64,000 nt of DNA from Amycolatopsis sp. 195334CR (GCF_017309385.1 NZ_JAFJMJ010000002.1:186001-250000); one strand, 5' to 3'; shown: positions 39,202 to 48,562, counted from the stretch's first letter. Notes: generated from the sequence alone by a model not told the origin. Numbers and translations: made by a program.

Positions 39202-39730
39202 GCTCCAGGAGCATCCTCGTGTTGCCGAGCGTGTTCGGTTTCACAAAAGGAAGATCGAGGAACTCGGCGACGCCGGGGTCGGCGGAGCGCCGCATCTCCT
39301 CGTAGACCTCCTGCGACACCGGCGCGCCGTCGATCTCGCGGAAGCCGTGACCGGCGAAGAACGAGGTCTCGAAGGTGAGCACGAACAGGCGGCGCAGGCC
39401 CAGGTCCACCGCGTGCTGGATGAGCCTGCCGACCAGCGCGTGCCCGATGCCCTTGCCGCGGGCCTGCTTGCCCACCACGATCGTGCGGAGTTCGGCGAGG
39501 TCCTCCCACAGCACGTGGAGCGCCCCGGCGCCGGCCACCTCGCCGTTCCCGGCGCCGTCCTCGGTGCCGGTCACCTCGGCCACCCAGAACTCCTGCACGC
39601 TCTCGTACAGGGTGACCAGGTCCTTTTCCAGCAGCACCCGGCCGGCGTCGGCGTCCACCAGCTCCTTGATCCGGCGGACGTCGGCGATCAGGGCACGGCG
39701 GACGACGACCTGGTCCGCTTCACGCTTCAT
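39191..39730 (-). CDS. argA: GNAT acetyltransferase, N-acetylglutamate synthase-like (ArgA)
   Basis: 179 residues, a stand-alone GNAT domain. The acetyl-CoA loop is VVGKQARGKGIGHALVGRLI (about 88-107). The C-terminal region LFVLTFETSFFAGHGFREI is typical of the short actinobacterial N-acetylglutamate synthase (Rv2747 in M. tuberculosis, also next to ftsK), which starts arginine synthesis. The ATG at 39730 is preferred; a TTG at 39745 is in frame. Its -10 hexamer (TAGGTT, 39744-39749) overlaps the end of the 167-bp element. The 3' end overlaps the LVIVD gene by 11 bp. Confidence 0.82.
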   Translation of the reverse strand: MKREADQVVVRRALIADVRRIKELVDADAGRVLLEKDLVTLYESVQEFWVAEVTGTEDGAGNGEVAGAGALHVLWEDLAELRTIVVGKQARGKGIGHALVGRLIQHAVDLGLRRLFVLTFETSFFAGHGFREIDGAPVSQEVYEEMRRSADPGVAEFLDLPFVKPNTLGNTRMLLELSS

Positions 39731-39746
39731 TGGCACGTCCGCCAAC

Positions 39747-39913
39747 CTAGGCGCTGTCCGGCGAGTCTGGTCGATGGGCTTCGCGATCCAGGTGGTTCCT
39801 GGCGGTGCGGCGGGATCGCCCTCGTACTGGCCGTACTCGGGCGCATCCCGCCGTGCCGCCAGGGGCCGCCTGGGCGTGAAGAGGGCGACCAGGGCTGGCC
39901 GGACAGTGCCTAG
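39747..39913. mobile_element. 167-bp MITE-like imperfect palindrome with CTAG ends
   Basis: The first 83 nt are about 80% identical to the reverse complement of the last 83 nt, so the whole element can fold into one long hairpin with its apex near 39830. Ends are CTAGGCGCTGTCCGG (39747-39761) and CCGGACAGTGCCTAG (39899-39913), shared with the element at 29736. It has no reading frame of its own. It fills the promoter region between argA and rimO. No transposase is in the window. Confidence 0.6.
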
Positions 39914-39938
39914 GACCGGCGCTCCGAGGGACGACAGT

Positions 39939-39954
39939 TACGCTGATCCTCGTG
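39939..39954 (+). promoter_or_regulatory. -10 hexamer of a leaderless rimO start
   Basis: TACGCT at 39939-39944 precedes the GTG at 39952 by 7 nt, without a Shine-Dalgarno. It lies 26 nt beyond the right end of the MITE-like element. Confidence 0.5.
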
Positions 39955-41400
39955 CCTTCTTCCACCACGAACGCTTCGTCCAGCCCGCGGCGGGTCTCGC
40001 TGCTGACCCTCGGGTGCGCCCGCAACGAGGTCGACTCCGAGGAGCTGGCCGGCCGGCTGGCGGCCGGCGGCTGGGAGCTGGCCGAGGAGCCGGAGGGCTC
40101 CGACGTGATCGTGGTGAACACCTGCGGCTTCGTCGAGCAGGCCAAAAAGGACTCGGTGGACACCCTGCTGGCCGCCGCCGACACCGGCGCGAAGGTGGTC
40201 GCGGTCGGCTGCATGGCCGAGCGGTACGGCGCGGAGCTGGCCGAGAGCCTGCCCGAGGCCGACGCCGTGCTCGGCTTCGACCACTACCCCGACCTGGCCG
40301 AGCGGCTCGGCGACGTGGTCTCCGGCCACGCCGTGCCCTCGCACGTGCCCGCCGACCGCCGCACGCTGCTGCCGATCAGCCCGGTCCAGCGCCCGGCCGC
40401 GGCGCAGGAGGTCGCGCTGCCCGGCCACGCGCAGGAGGGCTGGGGCCCGCGTGTGCTGCGCACCCGGCTGGACGACTCGCCGGTGGCCGCGCTGAAGATC
40501 GCCTCCGGCTGCGACCGGCGCTGCTCGTTCTGTGCCATCCCGTCCTTCCGCGGCTCCTTCGTCTCGCGCCGCCCGGACGAGCTGGTCGCCGAGGCGCGCT
40601 GGCTGGCCGAGCGGGGCGTCAAGGAGCTGTTCCTGGTCAGCGAGAACTCCACCTCCTACGGCAAGGACTTCGGCCGCGAGTTCGGCGGCACCCGGGCGCT
40701 GGAGCTGCTGCTGCCGCAGCTGGCCGAGATCGACGGCATCGAGCGCGTGCGCGTGTCCTACCTGCAGCCCGCCGAGACCCGGCCCGGCCTGGTGCAGGCG
40801 ATCGCCACCACGCCCGGCGTTGCCACCTACTTCGACCTGTCCTTCCAGCACTCCAGCGAGACCGTGCTGCGCCGGATGCGCCGGTTCGGCTCCACCGACT
40901 CGTTCCTCGCGCTGATCGAGCAGATCCGCGAGTACGCGCCGGACGCGGGCATCCGCACCAACGTGATCGTCGGCTTCCCCGGCGAGACCGAGGCCGATGT
41001 GGCCGAGCTGGAGCGGTTCCTGATCGGCGCGCGGATGGACGCCGTGGGTGTGTTCGGTTACTCCGATGAGGACGGCACCGAGGCCGAGGGCTTCGACGGC
41101 AAGCTCGACGAGGAGACCGTGGCCAAGCGGGTCGCGCGCGTCTCGGCGCTGGTGGAGGAGCTGACCACGCAGCGCGCCGAGGAGCGCATCGGTGACTTCG
41201 TGGACGTGCTGATCGAGTCGGTCGAGGAAGGCCCAGACGGCGAGGTGACCGGCCGCGCCGCGCACCAGGCCCCCGAGGTCGACGGCGAATGCGTGCTGGT
41301 CGACGCCGGCGAGCGCGAGGTCGGGGAGTTCGTGCGCTGCGAGGTGACCGACTCCGCCGGAGTGGACCTGATCGTGCGTCCGGCGGGCGCGGACCGGTGA
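39952..41400 (+). CDS. rimO: ribosomal protein S12 methylthiotransferase RimO
   Basis: 482-residue radical-SAM enzyme that adds a methylthio group to an aspartate of S12. N-terminal UPF0004 domain (about 10-130) carries three cluster cysteines ([27 protein letters not shown]). The radical-SAM CxxxCxxC is CDRRCSFC near residue 187, and the TRAM domain occupies about 410-480. A GTG start at 39952 opens the family N-terminus 15 residues later. It overlaps pgsA by 4 bp and pgsA overlaps cinA by 4 bp, giving a rimO-pgsA-cinA operon. Confidence 0.95.
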   Translation: MPSSTTNASSSPRRVSLLTLGCARNEVDSEELAGRLAAGGWELAEEPEGSDVIVVNTCGFVEQAKKDSVDTLLAAADTGAKVVAVGCMAERYGAELAESLPEADAVLGFDHYPDLAERLGDVVSGHAVPSHVPADRRTLLPISPVQRPAAAQEVALPGHAQEGWGPRVLRTRLDDSPVAALKIASGCDRRCSFCAIPSFRGSFVSRRPDELVAEARWLAERGVKELFLVSENSTSYGKDFGREFGGTRALELLLPQLAEIDGIERVRVSYLQPAETRPGLVQAIATTPGVATYFDLSFQHSSETVLRRMRRFGSTDSFLALIEQIREYAPDAGIRTNVIVGFPGETEADVAELERFLIGARMDAVGVFGYSDEDGTEAEGFDGKLDEETVAKRVARVSALVEELTTQRAEERIGDFVDVLIESVEEGPDGEVTGRAAHQAPEVDGECVLVDAGEREVGEFVRCEVTDSAGVDLIVRPAGADR

Positions 41401-42050
41401 GTGCCGCGCCCAGCGAACCGGCCGAGGGCGAGACCGGCCCCCCGCCGTCGCCGCGGCCGGTCGAACTGCCGGAGCCGACGCCGGTGCCCACGCTCAACGT
41501 GGCGAACCTGCTCACGCTGTCCCGGCTGGTGCTGGTGCCGCTGTTCATCGCCGCGCTGTTCGCCGGGGACGGCACCGAGACCTTCTGGCGGGCGGTGGCC
41601 ACCGCGTTGTTCGCGGTGGCCTCGTTCACCGACCAGGTGGACGGCTGGGTGGCCCGCAAGTACGGGCTGATCACCGACTTCGGCAAGATCGCCGACCCGA
41701 TCGCGGACAAGGCGCTGATCGGCGCCGCGCTGGTCGGCCTGAGCGTGCTCGGCGAGCTGGGCTGGTGGGTGACCATCGTGATCGCGGTCCGCGAGATCGG
41801 CGTCACCCTGCTGCGGTTCTGGGTGATCCGGCACGGGGTGATCCCGGCCAGCCGCGGTGGCAAGGCGAAGACGATGGCGCAGATCGCCGCGATCACCGTC
41901 TACCTGCTGCCGCTGCCCGCCTCCGCCGATTTCGTCGGCTGGGCGCTGATGGGCCTGGCGCTGGTGCTCACCGTGGTGACCGGCATCGACTACCTGATCC
42001 GCGCGCTGAAGCTCCGCGCTCTGGGTGATCGGACCGGCTCGACCTCGTGA
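41397..42050 (+). CDS. pgsA: CDP-diacylglycerol-glycerol-3-phosphate 3-phosphatidyltransferase
   Basis: 217 residues with several membrane helices. The CDP-alcohol phosphotransferase signature D-x2-DG-x2-AR-x8-G-x3-D-x3-D is complete, running from [10 protein letters not shown] to KIADPIADK (about residues 80-103). The enzyme makes phosphatidylglycerophosphate in the cytoplasmic membrane. A ~35-residue proline/glutamate-rich N-terminus precedes helix 1. The GTG start overlaps the rimO stop by 4 bp. The position next to clgR/pspA is conserved with mycobacteria (pgsA3). Confidence 0.93.
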   Translation: MSAAPSEPAEGETGPPPSPRPVELPEPTPVPTLNVANLLTLSRLVLVPLFIAALFAGDGTETFWRAVATALFAVASFTDQVDGWVARKYGLITDFGKIADPIADKALIGAALVGLSVLGELGWWVTIVIAVREIGVTLLRFWVIRHGVIPASRGGKAKTMAQIAAITVYLLPLPASADFVGWALMGLALVLTVVTGIDYLIRALKLRALGDRTGSTS

Positions 42051-42508
42051 ACGCCGACGAAGTGGTCGCCGCCCTGATCCGCCGCGGTGAGACGGTCGCC
42101 ACAGCCGAGTCGCTGACCGCGGGTCTCGTCTGCGTGACGCTGACCGAGGTGCCCGGGTCGAGCGAGGTGGTGCGCGGCGGCCTGGTGGTCTATGCCACCG
42201 AGTTGAAGGCGACTCTGGCCGGGGTCGACCCGGACTTGCTCGCCGCTCGGGGCGCGGTCGACCCGGAGGTGGCCGCGCAGCTGGCCGCCGGGGCGCGAAC
42301 ACGCTGCGGAGCCGACTGGGGCCTCGGCCTGACCGGGGTGGCCGGCCCGGCGTCGCAGGACGGCGTTTCCCCTGGCACGGTCCACCTCGGGCTGGCCGGA
42401 CCGGGCGGGACGATCACCCGTGAGCTGCGCTTACCCGGCGATCGGGCGGCCGTGCGGACCGGCTCGGTGACGGCCGCGCTGGGCCTGTTGGGGGAACAAA
42501 TCACCTGA
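42047..42508 (+). CDS. cinA: CinA-family nicotinamide-nucleotide amidohydrolase (PncC)
   Basis: 153 residues, i.e. only the C-terminal CinA domain and not the two-domain competence protein. Signatures AESLTAGLV near residue 20, GGLVVYATELK near 44, and GVAGPASQDGVSPGTVHLG near 96 are intact. This domain deamidates nicotinamide mononucleotide and so recycles NAD. The GTG overlaps the pgsA stop by 4 bp. It is the last gene of the rimO operon; the clgR promoter elements begin in its 3' end. Confidence 0.92.
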   Translation: MNADEVVAALIRRGETVATAESLTAGLVCVTLTEVPGSSEVVRGGLVVYATELKATLAGVDPDLLAARGAVDPEVAAQLAAGARTRCGADWGLGLTGVAGPASQDGVSPGTVHLGLAGPGGTITRELRLPGDRAAVRTGSVTAALGLLGEQIT

Positions 42509-42518
42509 AATCGGCGTT
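42493..42518 (+). promoter_or_regulatory. ECF-sigma-type promoter of clgR
   Basis: GGAAC (42493-42497) and CGTT (42515-42518) are separated by 17 nt, like the GGAAC...CGTT elements used by SigE/SigH-type factors. The -35 lies within cinA. clgR is SigE-controlled in mycobacteria. Confidence 0.5.
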
Positions 42519-42532
42519 CGCCCTTGGCGTAC
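42516..42532 (+). promoter_or_regulatory. ClgR-binding box upstream of clgR
   Basis: CGC-N5-GCG (42519-42529) inside GTTCGCCCTTGGCGTAC fits the published ClgR operator core CGCYNANRGCG at all but one position. It touches the CGTT element of the putative ECF promoter, so autoregulation is likely. Confidence 0.6.
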
Positions 42533-42606
42533 GTACGTGTGTACTGATGCTATCCACCGAGTTCTCTGGGTAACGTGGACACAGATCGATGGAAGGGAGG
42601 CGCGCG

Positions 42607-43053
42607 ATGACCGTGCTGTTGCGTGAGGCGATCGGTGATCGGCTCCGTCATGCCCGCACCAACCAGCGGCGAACGCTGCGCGACATCTCCCGCGCCGCCA
42701 AAGTCAGCCTGGGCTACCTGTCCGAGGTCGAACGGGGGCAGAAGGAGGCTTCCAGCGAGCTGCTCGCCTCGATCTGCGAGGCGCTCGAGCTGCCGCTGAG
42801 CGAACTCCTGCACAAGGTGGCCGCCGACGTGTCCGCGCTGGACAAGGTGGAGGAGACCCTCGACCGGCCCGAGCGCGGTGGCGCCAAGCCGGTGGAGACG
42901 GCCTCGGCCGAACGTGGTTTCGAGGGTGGCCGCCCGGTGCCCGAGGTGATCGGTAACGATCTGGCCGATCTCCGCCTCTCGCCGCCGCGCATGTCGACCA
43001 CGCTCCGTACCACCATCACCACCCCGGAACTGGCGGCCATCGTCGCCGCCTGA
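42607..43053 (+). CDS. clgR: transcriptional regulator ClgR
   Basis: 148 residues. An XRE helix-turn-helix spans about 10-65 ([27 protein letters not shown] split around the turn). ClgR activates clp protease genes and, in mycobacteria, pspA. The C-terminus ends in ...AIVAA; two terminal alanines are a ClpP-type degron reported for Streptomyces ClgR, and this ending fits conditional proteolysis. The ATG at 42607 follows GGGAGG by 6 nt; an ATG at 42589 is in frame but has no ribosome-binding site. A ClgR box and ECF-type promoter lie upstream. Confidence 0.9.
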   Translation: MTVLLREAIGDRLRHARTNQRRTLRDISRAAKVSLGYLSEVERGQKEASSELLASICEALELPLSELLHKVAADVSALDKVEETLDRPERGGAKPVETASAERGFEGGRPVPEVIGNDLADLRLSPPRMSTTLRTTITTPELAAIVAA

Positions 43054-43083
43054 TCCACCGCGGTCGTTACCGCCCAACGGCAG

Positions 43084-43127
43084 AAGTGGGGCAGCTCTCA
43101 CGCGCGAGCGCGAGTGCTGCCCCACTT
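43084..43127. terminator. hairpin between clgR and pspA
   Basis: AAGTGGGGCAGC (43084-43095) pairs with GCTGCCCCACTT (43116-43127); the 20-nt loop can pair further. It starts 31 nt after the clgR stop and can terminate or attenuate readthrough into pspA. The GTGGGGCA core links it to palindromes at 8777 and 54280. Confidence 0.65.
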
Positions 43128-43215
43128 TCCGCGTTCCGGCTGGTAGCTCTCGGTAGGGGCCATCCCTGAATTACCCCGGGGTCGCCTGGAACGACGGCGG
43201 TCAACCTGACACGAT

Positions 43216-43242
43216 GGAACCCAACGCCGGGTACGGAACGTT
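43216..43242 (+). promoter_or_regulatory. SigE-type ECF promoter of pspA
   Basis: GGAAC (43216-43220), an 18-nt spacer and CGTTG (43239-43243) match the GGRMC-N18-SGTTG pattern described for mycobacterial SigE. The start codon is about 105 nt downstream. The 300-nt clgR-pspA gap otherwise holds only the hairpin at 43084. Confidence 0.6.
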
Positions 43243-43353
43243 GCCTAGTCGGATCGATCGCCCGCCAGGTATGGGGGAGGGCCGGTTCGATCAACGGGCG
43301 CGCAGCGCACCCGGTGACAGGACCAGTGGGACGCAAGAAGGCAGGCGGAGGAG

Positions 43354-44214
43354 ATGGCCAACCCTTTCGTGAAGTTCTGGAAGTACCTGATGGCGTCGTT
43401 CTCGTCGAAGGTCGACGAGCACGCTGACCCCAAGGTGCAGATCCAGCAGGCCATCGAGGAGGCGCAACGCCAGCACCAGGCGCTCTCCCAGCAGGCCGCT
43501 TCGGTGATCGGCAACCAGCGTCAGCTGGAGATGAAGCTCAACCGCCAGCTCGGCGAGGTGGAGAAGCTGCAGGCGTCGACCCGGCAGGCGCTCGTGCTCG
43601 CCGACGAGGCGCGCGCCAAGGGCGACGAGCAGAAGGCGCAGGAGTTCGAGACCGCGGCGGAGGGCTTCGCGGCCCAGCTGGTCACCGCCGAGCAGAGCAT
43701 CGAGGACCTGAAGACCCTGCACGACCAGTCGCTGCAGGCCGCCGCCCAGGCGAAGCAGGCCGTCGAGCGCAACGCCAGCATGCTGCAGCAGAAGCTGGCC
43801 GAGCGCACCAAGCTGCTCTCGCAGCTGGAGCAGGCGAAGATGCAGGAGCAGGTCTCCGCTTCGCTGAACCAGATGTCGCAGCTGGCCGCGCCGGGCAACA
43901 CGCCCTCGCTGGAGGACGTGCGCGAGAAGATCGAGAAGCGCTACACCACCGCGCTGGGCTCCGCCGAACTGGCGCAGAACTCGGTGCAGGGGCGCATGCT
44001 GGAGGTCCAGCACTCGACCACGCAGCTGGCCGGGCACTCGCGGCTCGAGCAGATCCGCGCGTCGATGAAGGGTGACTCGGTCGCCCAGGTGACCAGTGGT
44101 TCCCAGGCCGCCGCCGCGGCGAAGGACCAGGCCGCCGCGGCCAAGACCAGCGCGAACATCCAGCAGGAGATCCAGCAGCGGGTCCAGGCCGAGCAGCAGA
44201 AGAACCAGGCCTGA
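43354..44214 (+). CDS. pspA: phage shock protein A (PspA/IM30, 35-kDa antigen homologue)
   Basis: 286 residues, almost wholly coiled coil from about 25 to 190, with the short N-terminal amphipathic helix ([18 protein letters not shown]) that binds stressed membrane. The C-terminal 60 residues are Ala/Gln-rich and low-complexity. PspA/IM30 proteins polymerise on damaged inner membrane and preserve the proton gradient. ATG follows AGGAGG-like AGGCGGAGGAG. The gene follows clgR and precedes pspM, as in M. tuberculosis, and has its own candidate ECF promoter. Confidence 0.94.
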   Translation: MANPFVKFWKYLMASFSSKVDEHADPKVQIQQAIEEAQRQHQALSQQAASVIGNQRQLEMKLNRQLGEVEKLQASTRQALVLADEARAKGDEQKAQEFETAAEGFAAQLVTAEQSIEDLKTLHDQSLQAAAQAKQAVERNASMLQQKLAERTKLLSQLEQAKMQEQVSASLNQMSQLAAPGNTPSLEDVREKIEKRYTTALGSAELAQNSVQGRMLEVQHSTTQLAGHSRLEQIRASMKGDSVAQVTSGSQAAAAAKDQAAAAKTSANIQQEIQQRVQAEQQKNQA

Positions 44215-44242
44215 GAACCGGCGGCGGGCACGGGGAGTGGTG

Positions 44243-45259
44243 ATGGGGTCGGGTAAGCGGGATTTCGGCGAACTCAGCGCGAAGCTGGAGAAGCACATCG
44301 AACGCTTGCCCGACTACGCCCAGCGTGCCCAGGAGAAGCTGCAGAAGTACCTGCCGCCGAACGACGGCACGAAGCCGGACGAGCAGCGGGATCCGCAGGT
44401 CTACCGCAAGGTGTACCCGCCGAGCGGCTCGGCCGACGGCGAGGGGCGGAAGCCGTCGCTGCCCGTGCCGAAGCTGCCCAACCTGCCGAACCTGCCCGAC
44501 TTCGCCGCGGCGTCGCCCGCGGTGGACGGGCTCAAGGCGAAGTGGGTCCAGTGGAACGAGCCCGCCGCCAAGCTGGAACGGCGCAAGCGGCGGGCCTCCC
44601 GGGCCGCCACCCTGTGGCTGGTGCTGGCCCTGATCAGCGTGCTCGTGGTGGTGGCGGGCTTCATCGCCGCCACGACGGCCACCGCCGCGCTGATGACCCC
44701 GCCGGTGCTGGGCGGGGCCGCGGGCGCGATCGCCTTCAGCACGCTCGGCGTGCGCTCGGCGACGCGGTTGCGGCAGCTCAACCGGATGGAGATCCCGGCC
44801 AGCACGGCGCCACCGCCGCTGCCGCCGTCCGGCTCGGCCGCCAGGAAGCCGATGGAGCGCCTGGCCGAGTCGGAGGCCTCGCTGCGGGAGCTGCTGCGGC
44901 AGCTGGCCGTGCCGAGCACCACCGGGGTCACCGCGGTGCCCGAGGTGTCCGTCGAGGACGCCCGCAACACCGCCGACGAGGCGGCGAAGAGCCTGCGCGG
45001 GCTCGCCGGCCGCATCCAGGCCATCGAACGCGCCCGCAACGCCGCTCCGCAGGGTGAGCGGGCCGCGCTGGACGGCGCCGTCCGCACCCTGGCCGAGCAG
45101 CTCGACGACGGGCTGGAGGGGTACGGCGCGCTGGTCGCCGCGGCCGGTCGCACGGTCGCCGCGAGCAGCGACGGCATCGGCACCTCGAAGGAAGCCCTGA
45201 CCGACGCCACCGACCGCCTGGCCGGTCTCGCGATCGCCCTGCGTGAGCTGGGTTCTTGA
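44243..45259 (+). CDS. pspM: phage shock envelope-stress membrane protein PspM
   Basis: 338 residues. A charged soluble N-terminus (1-125) contains a KLPNLPNLPDF segment; two adjacent membrane helices lie at about 127-148 and 150-172; a long helical C-terminus follows. The layout and place directly after pspA match the actinobacterial PspM (Rv2743c), which recruits PspA to the membrane. The ATG at 44243 follows GGGGAG. It is 28 nt from pspA, so co-transcription is likely. A PspN equivalent is not found after it. Confidence 0.85.
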   Translation: MGSGKRDFGELSAKLEKHIERLPDYAQRAQEKLQKYLPPNDGTKPDEQRDPQVYRKVYPPSGSADGEGRKPSLPVPKLPNLPNLPDFAAASPAVDGLKAKWVQWNEPAAKLERRKRRASRAATLWLVLALISVLVVVAGFIAATTATAALMTPPVLGGAAGAIAFSTLGVRSATRLRQLNRMEIPASTAPPPLPPSGSAARKPMERLAESEASLRELLRQLAVPSTTGVTAVPEVSVEDARNTADEAAKSLRGLAGRIQAIERARNAAPQGERAALDGAVRTLAEQLDDGLEGYGALVAAAGRTVAASSDGIGTSKEALTDATDRLAGLAIALRELGS

Positions 45260-45307
45260 ATCTAGCCGTCCTTTGTGGACAGGTATGGACACGGTGTGCG
45301 CGCGGTG

Positions 45308-45326
45308 TCACTCTGTGACGGAGTGA
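45308..45326. promoter_or_regulatory. TCACTC/GAGTGA dyad upstream of the amidase-like gene
   Basis: TCACTC (45308-45313) and GAGTGA (45321-45326) form a perfect 6-bp dyad with a 7-nt centre, extending imperfectly to GTGTCACTC/GAGTGAAAC. TACCGT at 45374 could be a -10. Possible operator; the regulator is unknown. Confidence 0.35.
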
Positions 45327-45455
45327 AACACGTACGTAACCGAATGGACGTTTCCGTCGCAATCGCCGTTGCCTACCGTTTTCCTCATGTCCACATCCAT
45401 TCCGGAGGCACCAGTGCGCTGATCGCGGGTCCCCCACGAGGAAAGGACGGCGGCT

Positions 45456-46718
45456 GTGAACACACTTCCTCCCGAACCGGAGCCGTTACCCACGGCACCG
45501 CCGAGTGCTTTCCAGCGGGTGATCTCCGCTTACGAGCGCCTAGCCGAAACCGATCGCGCGAACGACTGGGAGACCCTGCGTTCCGAAGAGGACGTCCTGG
45601 TCGAGGCCAAGGCCATCGACGAACGCGTGCGGGCGGGTGAGGACCTGCCGCTGGCCGGGCAGCTGCTCGCCGCCGGCGCCACCACGGCCATCGCCGGACT
45701 GCCCGGCGACACCGGGCTCGCCGAGGTCAGCGCGGTCGCCGTCCAACGGCTGACGCAGGCCGGAGCGGTGGTGCTCGGCCGGGCCGGGAAAGCCTCGGTA
45801 CCGGCCGTTGTTGTCTCCGGGGCCGCCGACCTGGGGTTGGAGACCGGCATCCCGCACCGGGAGGCCGCGTTCGCGCTGCGGGCCACGCCGGGGCTGATCC
45901 CGGACGTGCCGGTGCTCTACGCGCGGGAGCTGACCCTGGCCCGCCAGGCCATGGGCACCGCGACCGCCGCCGACGCCTGGCCCGCCTCGTTCCGCCTGTC
46001 CGCCGGGGAGCACCCGCGCGTGGCCGTGCCGGGTGCGGCCGAGCTCGCGCCGCTGCCGGTGGCCGTCCGGCGGTCGTTCGAGGCCGTGGTGGCCGCCTTC
46101 GCCGCCTCGGGCATGCGCATCCGGTCGTTCGGGGAACGGTTCGACGTGCAGCTCACCCCGTTCGCGCTGGACCTGGCCGGGCCCGAGTTGCCGACGGTGT
46201 CGGTGCCGCTGGGTGAGGTCGGCGGGGAACCGTTCGGCATCACCCTGGCCACCGCCGCCTACGAGGAGCAGCTGGCGCTCGACCTGGCCTCGCTGCTCAC
46301 CGCGGCCCCGGCGGGGGAGCCGTACGCGGCCACCAGCGTCGAATTCGTGGTGTTCGGGGAACAGGTGCGCGGCCGCCCGCTGAGCGCGTGGCTGGCCGAA
46401 CTGGGCGCCCGCTACGCCGGGGACGTGGTCACCGCCTCGCACTACCGGATGGTGCTGCTCGCCGGGCCCGAAGCCGGGGTGGTGCCGGGTGCGCAGGCGC
46501 TGACCGGGGAGCGGTGGACCATCTCCCCGGACTCCTTCGAGCAACTGCGGGACGGGCTGGGTGCCCCGCTGCGGATCACCACGGTCCGCCTGGAGAACGG
46601 GGTCTCGCTCCCCGCCATCACCTGCGACCCGATGGCCGAGAGCACCGAGCTCACGTCCTATCGGGACTGGCGGGCCTACCTCCGCTTCCTCAGCACCGCG
46701 AAGGGGAAGACGGCTTAG
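45456..46718 (+). CDS. amidase/allophanate-hydrolase-like protein lacking the Ser-Ser-Lys triad
   Basis: 420 residues. About 1-270 resembles an amidase-signature fold (segments like [29 protein letters not shown] and [20 protein letters not shown]), but the GGSSGG serine core and the following GSDTGGS loop are absent and the domain is short. About 280-420 resembles the allophanate-hydrolase C-terminal domain ([22 protein letters not shown], then [11 protein letters not shown]). It is probably catalytically inactive as an amidase; the C-domain could still act on its own. The GTG follows GGAAAGGACGG. No urea carboxylase gene is nearby. Stops of this gene and pyrD overlap by 4 bp. Confidence 0.7.
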   Translation: MNTLPPEPEPLPTAPPSAFQRVISAYERLAETDRANDWETLRSEEDVLVEAKAIDERVRAGEDLPLAGQLLAAGATTAIAGLPGDTGLAEVSAVAVQRLTQAGAVVLGRAGKASVPAVVVSGAADLGLETGIPHREAAFALRATPGLIPDVPVLYARELTLARQAMGTATAADAWPASFRLSAGEHPRVAVPGAAELAPLPVAVRRSFEAVVAAFAASGMRIRSFGERFDVQLTPFALDLAGPELPTVSVPLGEVGGEPFGITLATAAYEEQLALDLASLLTAAPAGEPYAATSVEFVVFGEQVRGRPLSAWLAELGARYAGDVVTASHYRMVLLAGPEAGVVPGAQALTGERWTISPDSFEQLRDGLGAPLRITTVRLENGVSLPAITCDPMAESTELTSYRDWRAYLRFLSTAKGKTA

Positions 46719-47764
46719 GCATCGGCCAGGCCCCGGTGCACGCGGCGGACCAGGCCGGGGCCGTGCAGGGCGAAGCCGGTGTAGAGCTGGATCAGGCTCG
46801 CACCGGCGTCCAGCATGCGGGCCGCGTCGTCGCCGGACATGATGCCGCCGACGCCGATGATCGGCAGCCTGCCGCCCGACTCCTTGTGCACGAAAGCGAC
46901 CACCTCACGCGCACGAGCGGTCAGCGGGCGGCCGGACAGCCCGCCCGCCTGCTCGGCGGTCGAGGCCTCCGGCGGGATGACGCCTTCGCGGCTGAGCGTG
47001 GTGTTCGTGGCGATCAGGCCGGACACGGCGTGCTCCTCGCACACCTCGATCAGCTCGGCCAGCGCCTCGTCGGTCAGGTCGGGCGCGACCTTGACCAGCA
47101 ACGGCGTGGCCAGCTTGCCCGCCTTCGCCGCGAGCGAGGCCGACGTGGCCTGGAGTTCGTTGAGCAGTTCGCTCAGCGCCCCGCGGTCCTGCAGGCTGCG
47201 CAGGCCGGGGGTGTTGGGGGAGCTGACGTTCACCGCGAAGTAGTCGGCGTGCGGGTGCAGCAGCCGCAGCGACTCCTGGTAGTCGGCCACCGCCTCGTCC
47301 AGCGGCGCCGCCTTCGACTTGCCGATGCTCACGCCCAGCGGCACCGGCGGCTTGCCGGTGCGCTCCAGCCGCTCGGCCAGCGCGGCCGCACCGGCGTTGT
47401 TGAAGCCCATCCGGTTGATCACCCCGTCGCTGCCGGGCAGGCTGAACAGCCGGGGGCGCGGGTTGCCGGGCTGCGGCAGCCGGGTCACCGTGCCGACCTC
47501 GACGAACCCGAAACCGAGCGCGGGCCAGGCCCGCAGCGCGCGCCCGTCCTTGTCCATGCCGGCGGCCAGGCCGACCGGGTTCGGGAACTGCACGCCGAAC
47601 ACCTTCACCGGCCGGTCGGCGCGGTAGACGCGGTGCAGCGCACGCAGGACGGGCTCGGCGGCGGACAGCCTGCCGAGCGCGGTGATGGTGCGTTCGTGCA
47701 CCAGCTCGGCGTCGTTCTTGCTCAGCCGGTAGAGCGCGGGGCGGACCAGGTTGTCGAAGAGCAC
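46715..47764 (-). CDS. pyrD: dihydroorotate dehydrogenase (quinone), class 2
   Basis: 349-residue membrane-associated flavoenzyme oxidising dihydroorotate to orotate with quinone, in pyrimidine synthesis. The class 2 N-terminal helical extension ([19 protein letters not shown]) is present. FMN-binding and active-site segments are [25 protein letters not shown] and [11 protein letters not shown] near residue 180 with the catalytic serine of class 2, then ATNTT and [11 protein letters not shown]. The GTG at 47764 starts 2 nt after the stop of the upstream acetyltransferase, which supports a two-gene operon. Confidence 0.94.
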   Translation of the reverse strand: MLFDNLVRPALYRLSKNDAELVHERTITALGRLSAAEPVLRALHRVYRADRPVKVFGVQFPNPVGLAAGMDKDGRALRAWPALGFGFVEVGTVTRLPQPGNPRPRLFSLPGSDGVINRMGFNNAGAAALAERLERTGKPPVPLGVSIGKSKAAPLDEAVADYQESLRLLHPHADYFAVNVSSPNTPGLRSLQDRGALSELLNELQATSASLAAKAGKLATPLLVKVAPDLTDEALAELIEVCEEHAVSGLIATNTTLSREGVIPPEASTAEQAGGLSGRPLTARAREVVAFVHKESGGRLPIIGVGGIMSGDDAARMLDAGASLIQLYTGFALHGPGLVRRVHRGLADA

Positions 47765-47766
47765 GG

Positions 47767-48336
47767 CTACATGGTGCCGCACCGGCTCTTCCACTCGTCC
47801 TCGAGCATGGCGTAGACGAACTCGTCACCCCATTCGCCCTTGAACACCTCGGCCTCGCGCAGGTGGGCCTCGCGGCGGAGGCCGAGGCGCTCCATCAGCC
47901 CCCACGAGGCGGTGTTGCGCGCGTCACATCGGCCGCAGATGCGGTGCAGGCCGAGTTCCTCGAAGCCGAGCCGGAGCAGTTCGGTGGCCGACTCCCTGGC
48001 GTAGCCCTGGCCCTGGTGGTCGGGGTGGAAGACAAAGCCGAACTCGCCCTGCCGGTGGGCGCGGCTGGTCCACTGGAGGTTGAGGTCACCGATCAGCTGC
48101 CCGGTTTCGGCGAGTTCGACGGCGACGGCGAGGAACTGGCCCTCGGTTTCCAGCGTCGCGTTCCGGATGCGGGTTTCCAGCGCCAGCGCGGATTCCTCGC
48201 GCGAACGCGGTTCCCAGTAGAGGAAGCGGGCCACCTCGGGCCGCGACTGGAAGTCGTTCAGCTCGTCGAGGTCGGCCGGGGTGAACGCCCGCAGCAGCAG
48301 GCGCGCCGTCCGGATCGGATAGGCGGGTCGAAGCAA
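47767..48336 (-). CDS. RimJ/RimL-type GNAT acetyltransferase
   Basis: 189 residues. The first strand [17 protein letters not shown] and the acetyl-CoA motif [18 protein letters not shown] (about 100-117), followed by [22 protein letters not shown], define the RimJ/RimL subgroup, which acetylates protein N-termini or small amines. The TTG at 48336 is preferred because GGGGAA lies 7 nt upstream and the strand begins soon after; a GTG at 48387 is in frame. It heads the operon with pyrD. Substrate unknown. Confidence 0.8.
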   Translation of the reverse strand: MLRPAYPIRTARLLLRAFTPADLDELNDFQSRPEVARFLYWEPRSREESALALETRIRNATLETEGQFLAVAVELAETGQLIGDLNLQWTSRAHRQGEFGFVFHPDHQGQGYARESATELLRLGFEELGLHRICGRCDARNTASWGLMERLGLRREAHLREAEVFKGEWGDEFVYAMLEDEWKSRCGTM

Positions 48337-48562
48337 AGTTCCCCAGATTTCTTGCCGTGGTGTGGGTTTCCCCGGTGCGCCTCCCACGCGCCGTCAAACG
48401 CGCGGGCCCGAGCCGGACCGTTGCTCGGGAGCACCGGGGAACCGGTGACTGCCTGGTATTCACTGGCAGGCAACAAAACGAAGCAGGGTACGAGCCGACA
48501 GGTGGCCGAGTCGCCTGCTTGGTCAGTCCATTCGTTCTGCCGTCCGCTAGCGGACAGTCACC

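Noticed and set aside
43265..43290. GGTTCGAtc resembling a tRNA T-loop
   Set aside because: No acceptor, D or anticodon stem can be built around it; no tRNA gene found anywhere in the window.
45260..45455. A pspN homologue after pspM
   Set aside because: The interval is short and non-coding, and the next gene is amidase/allophanate-hydrolase-like, not PspN-like.
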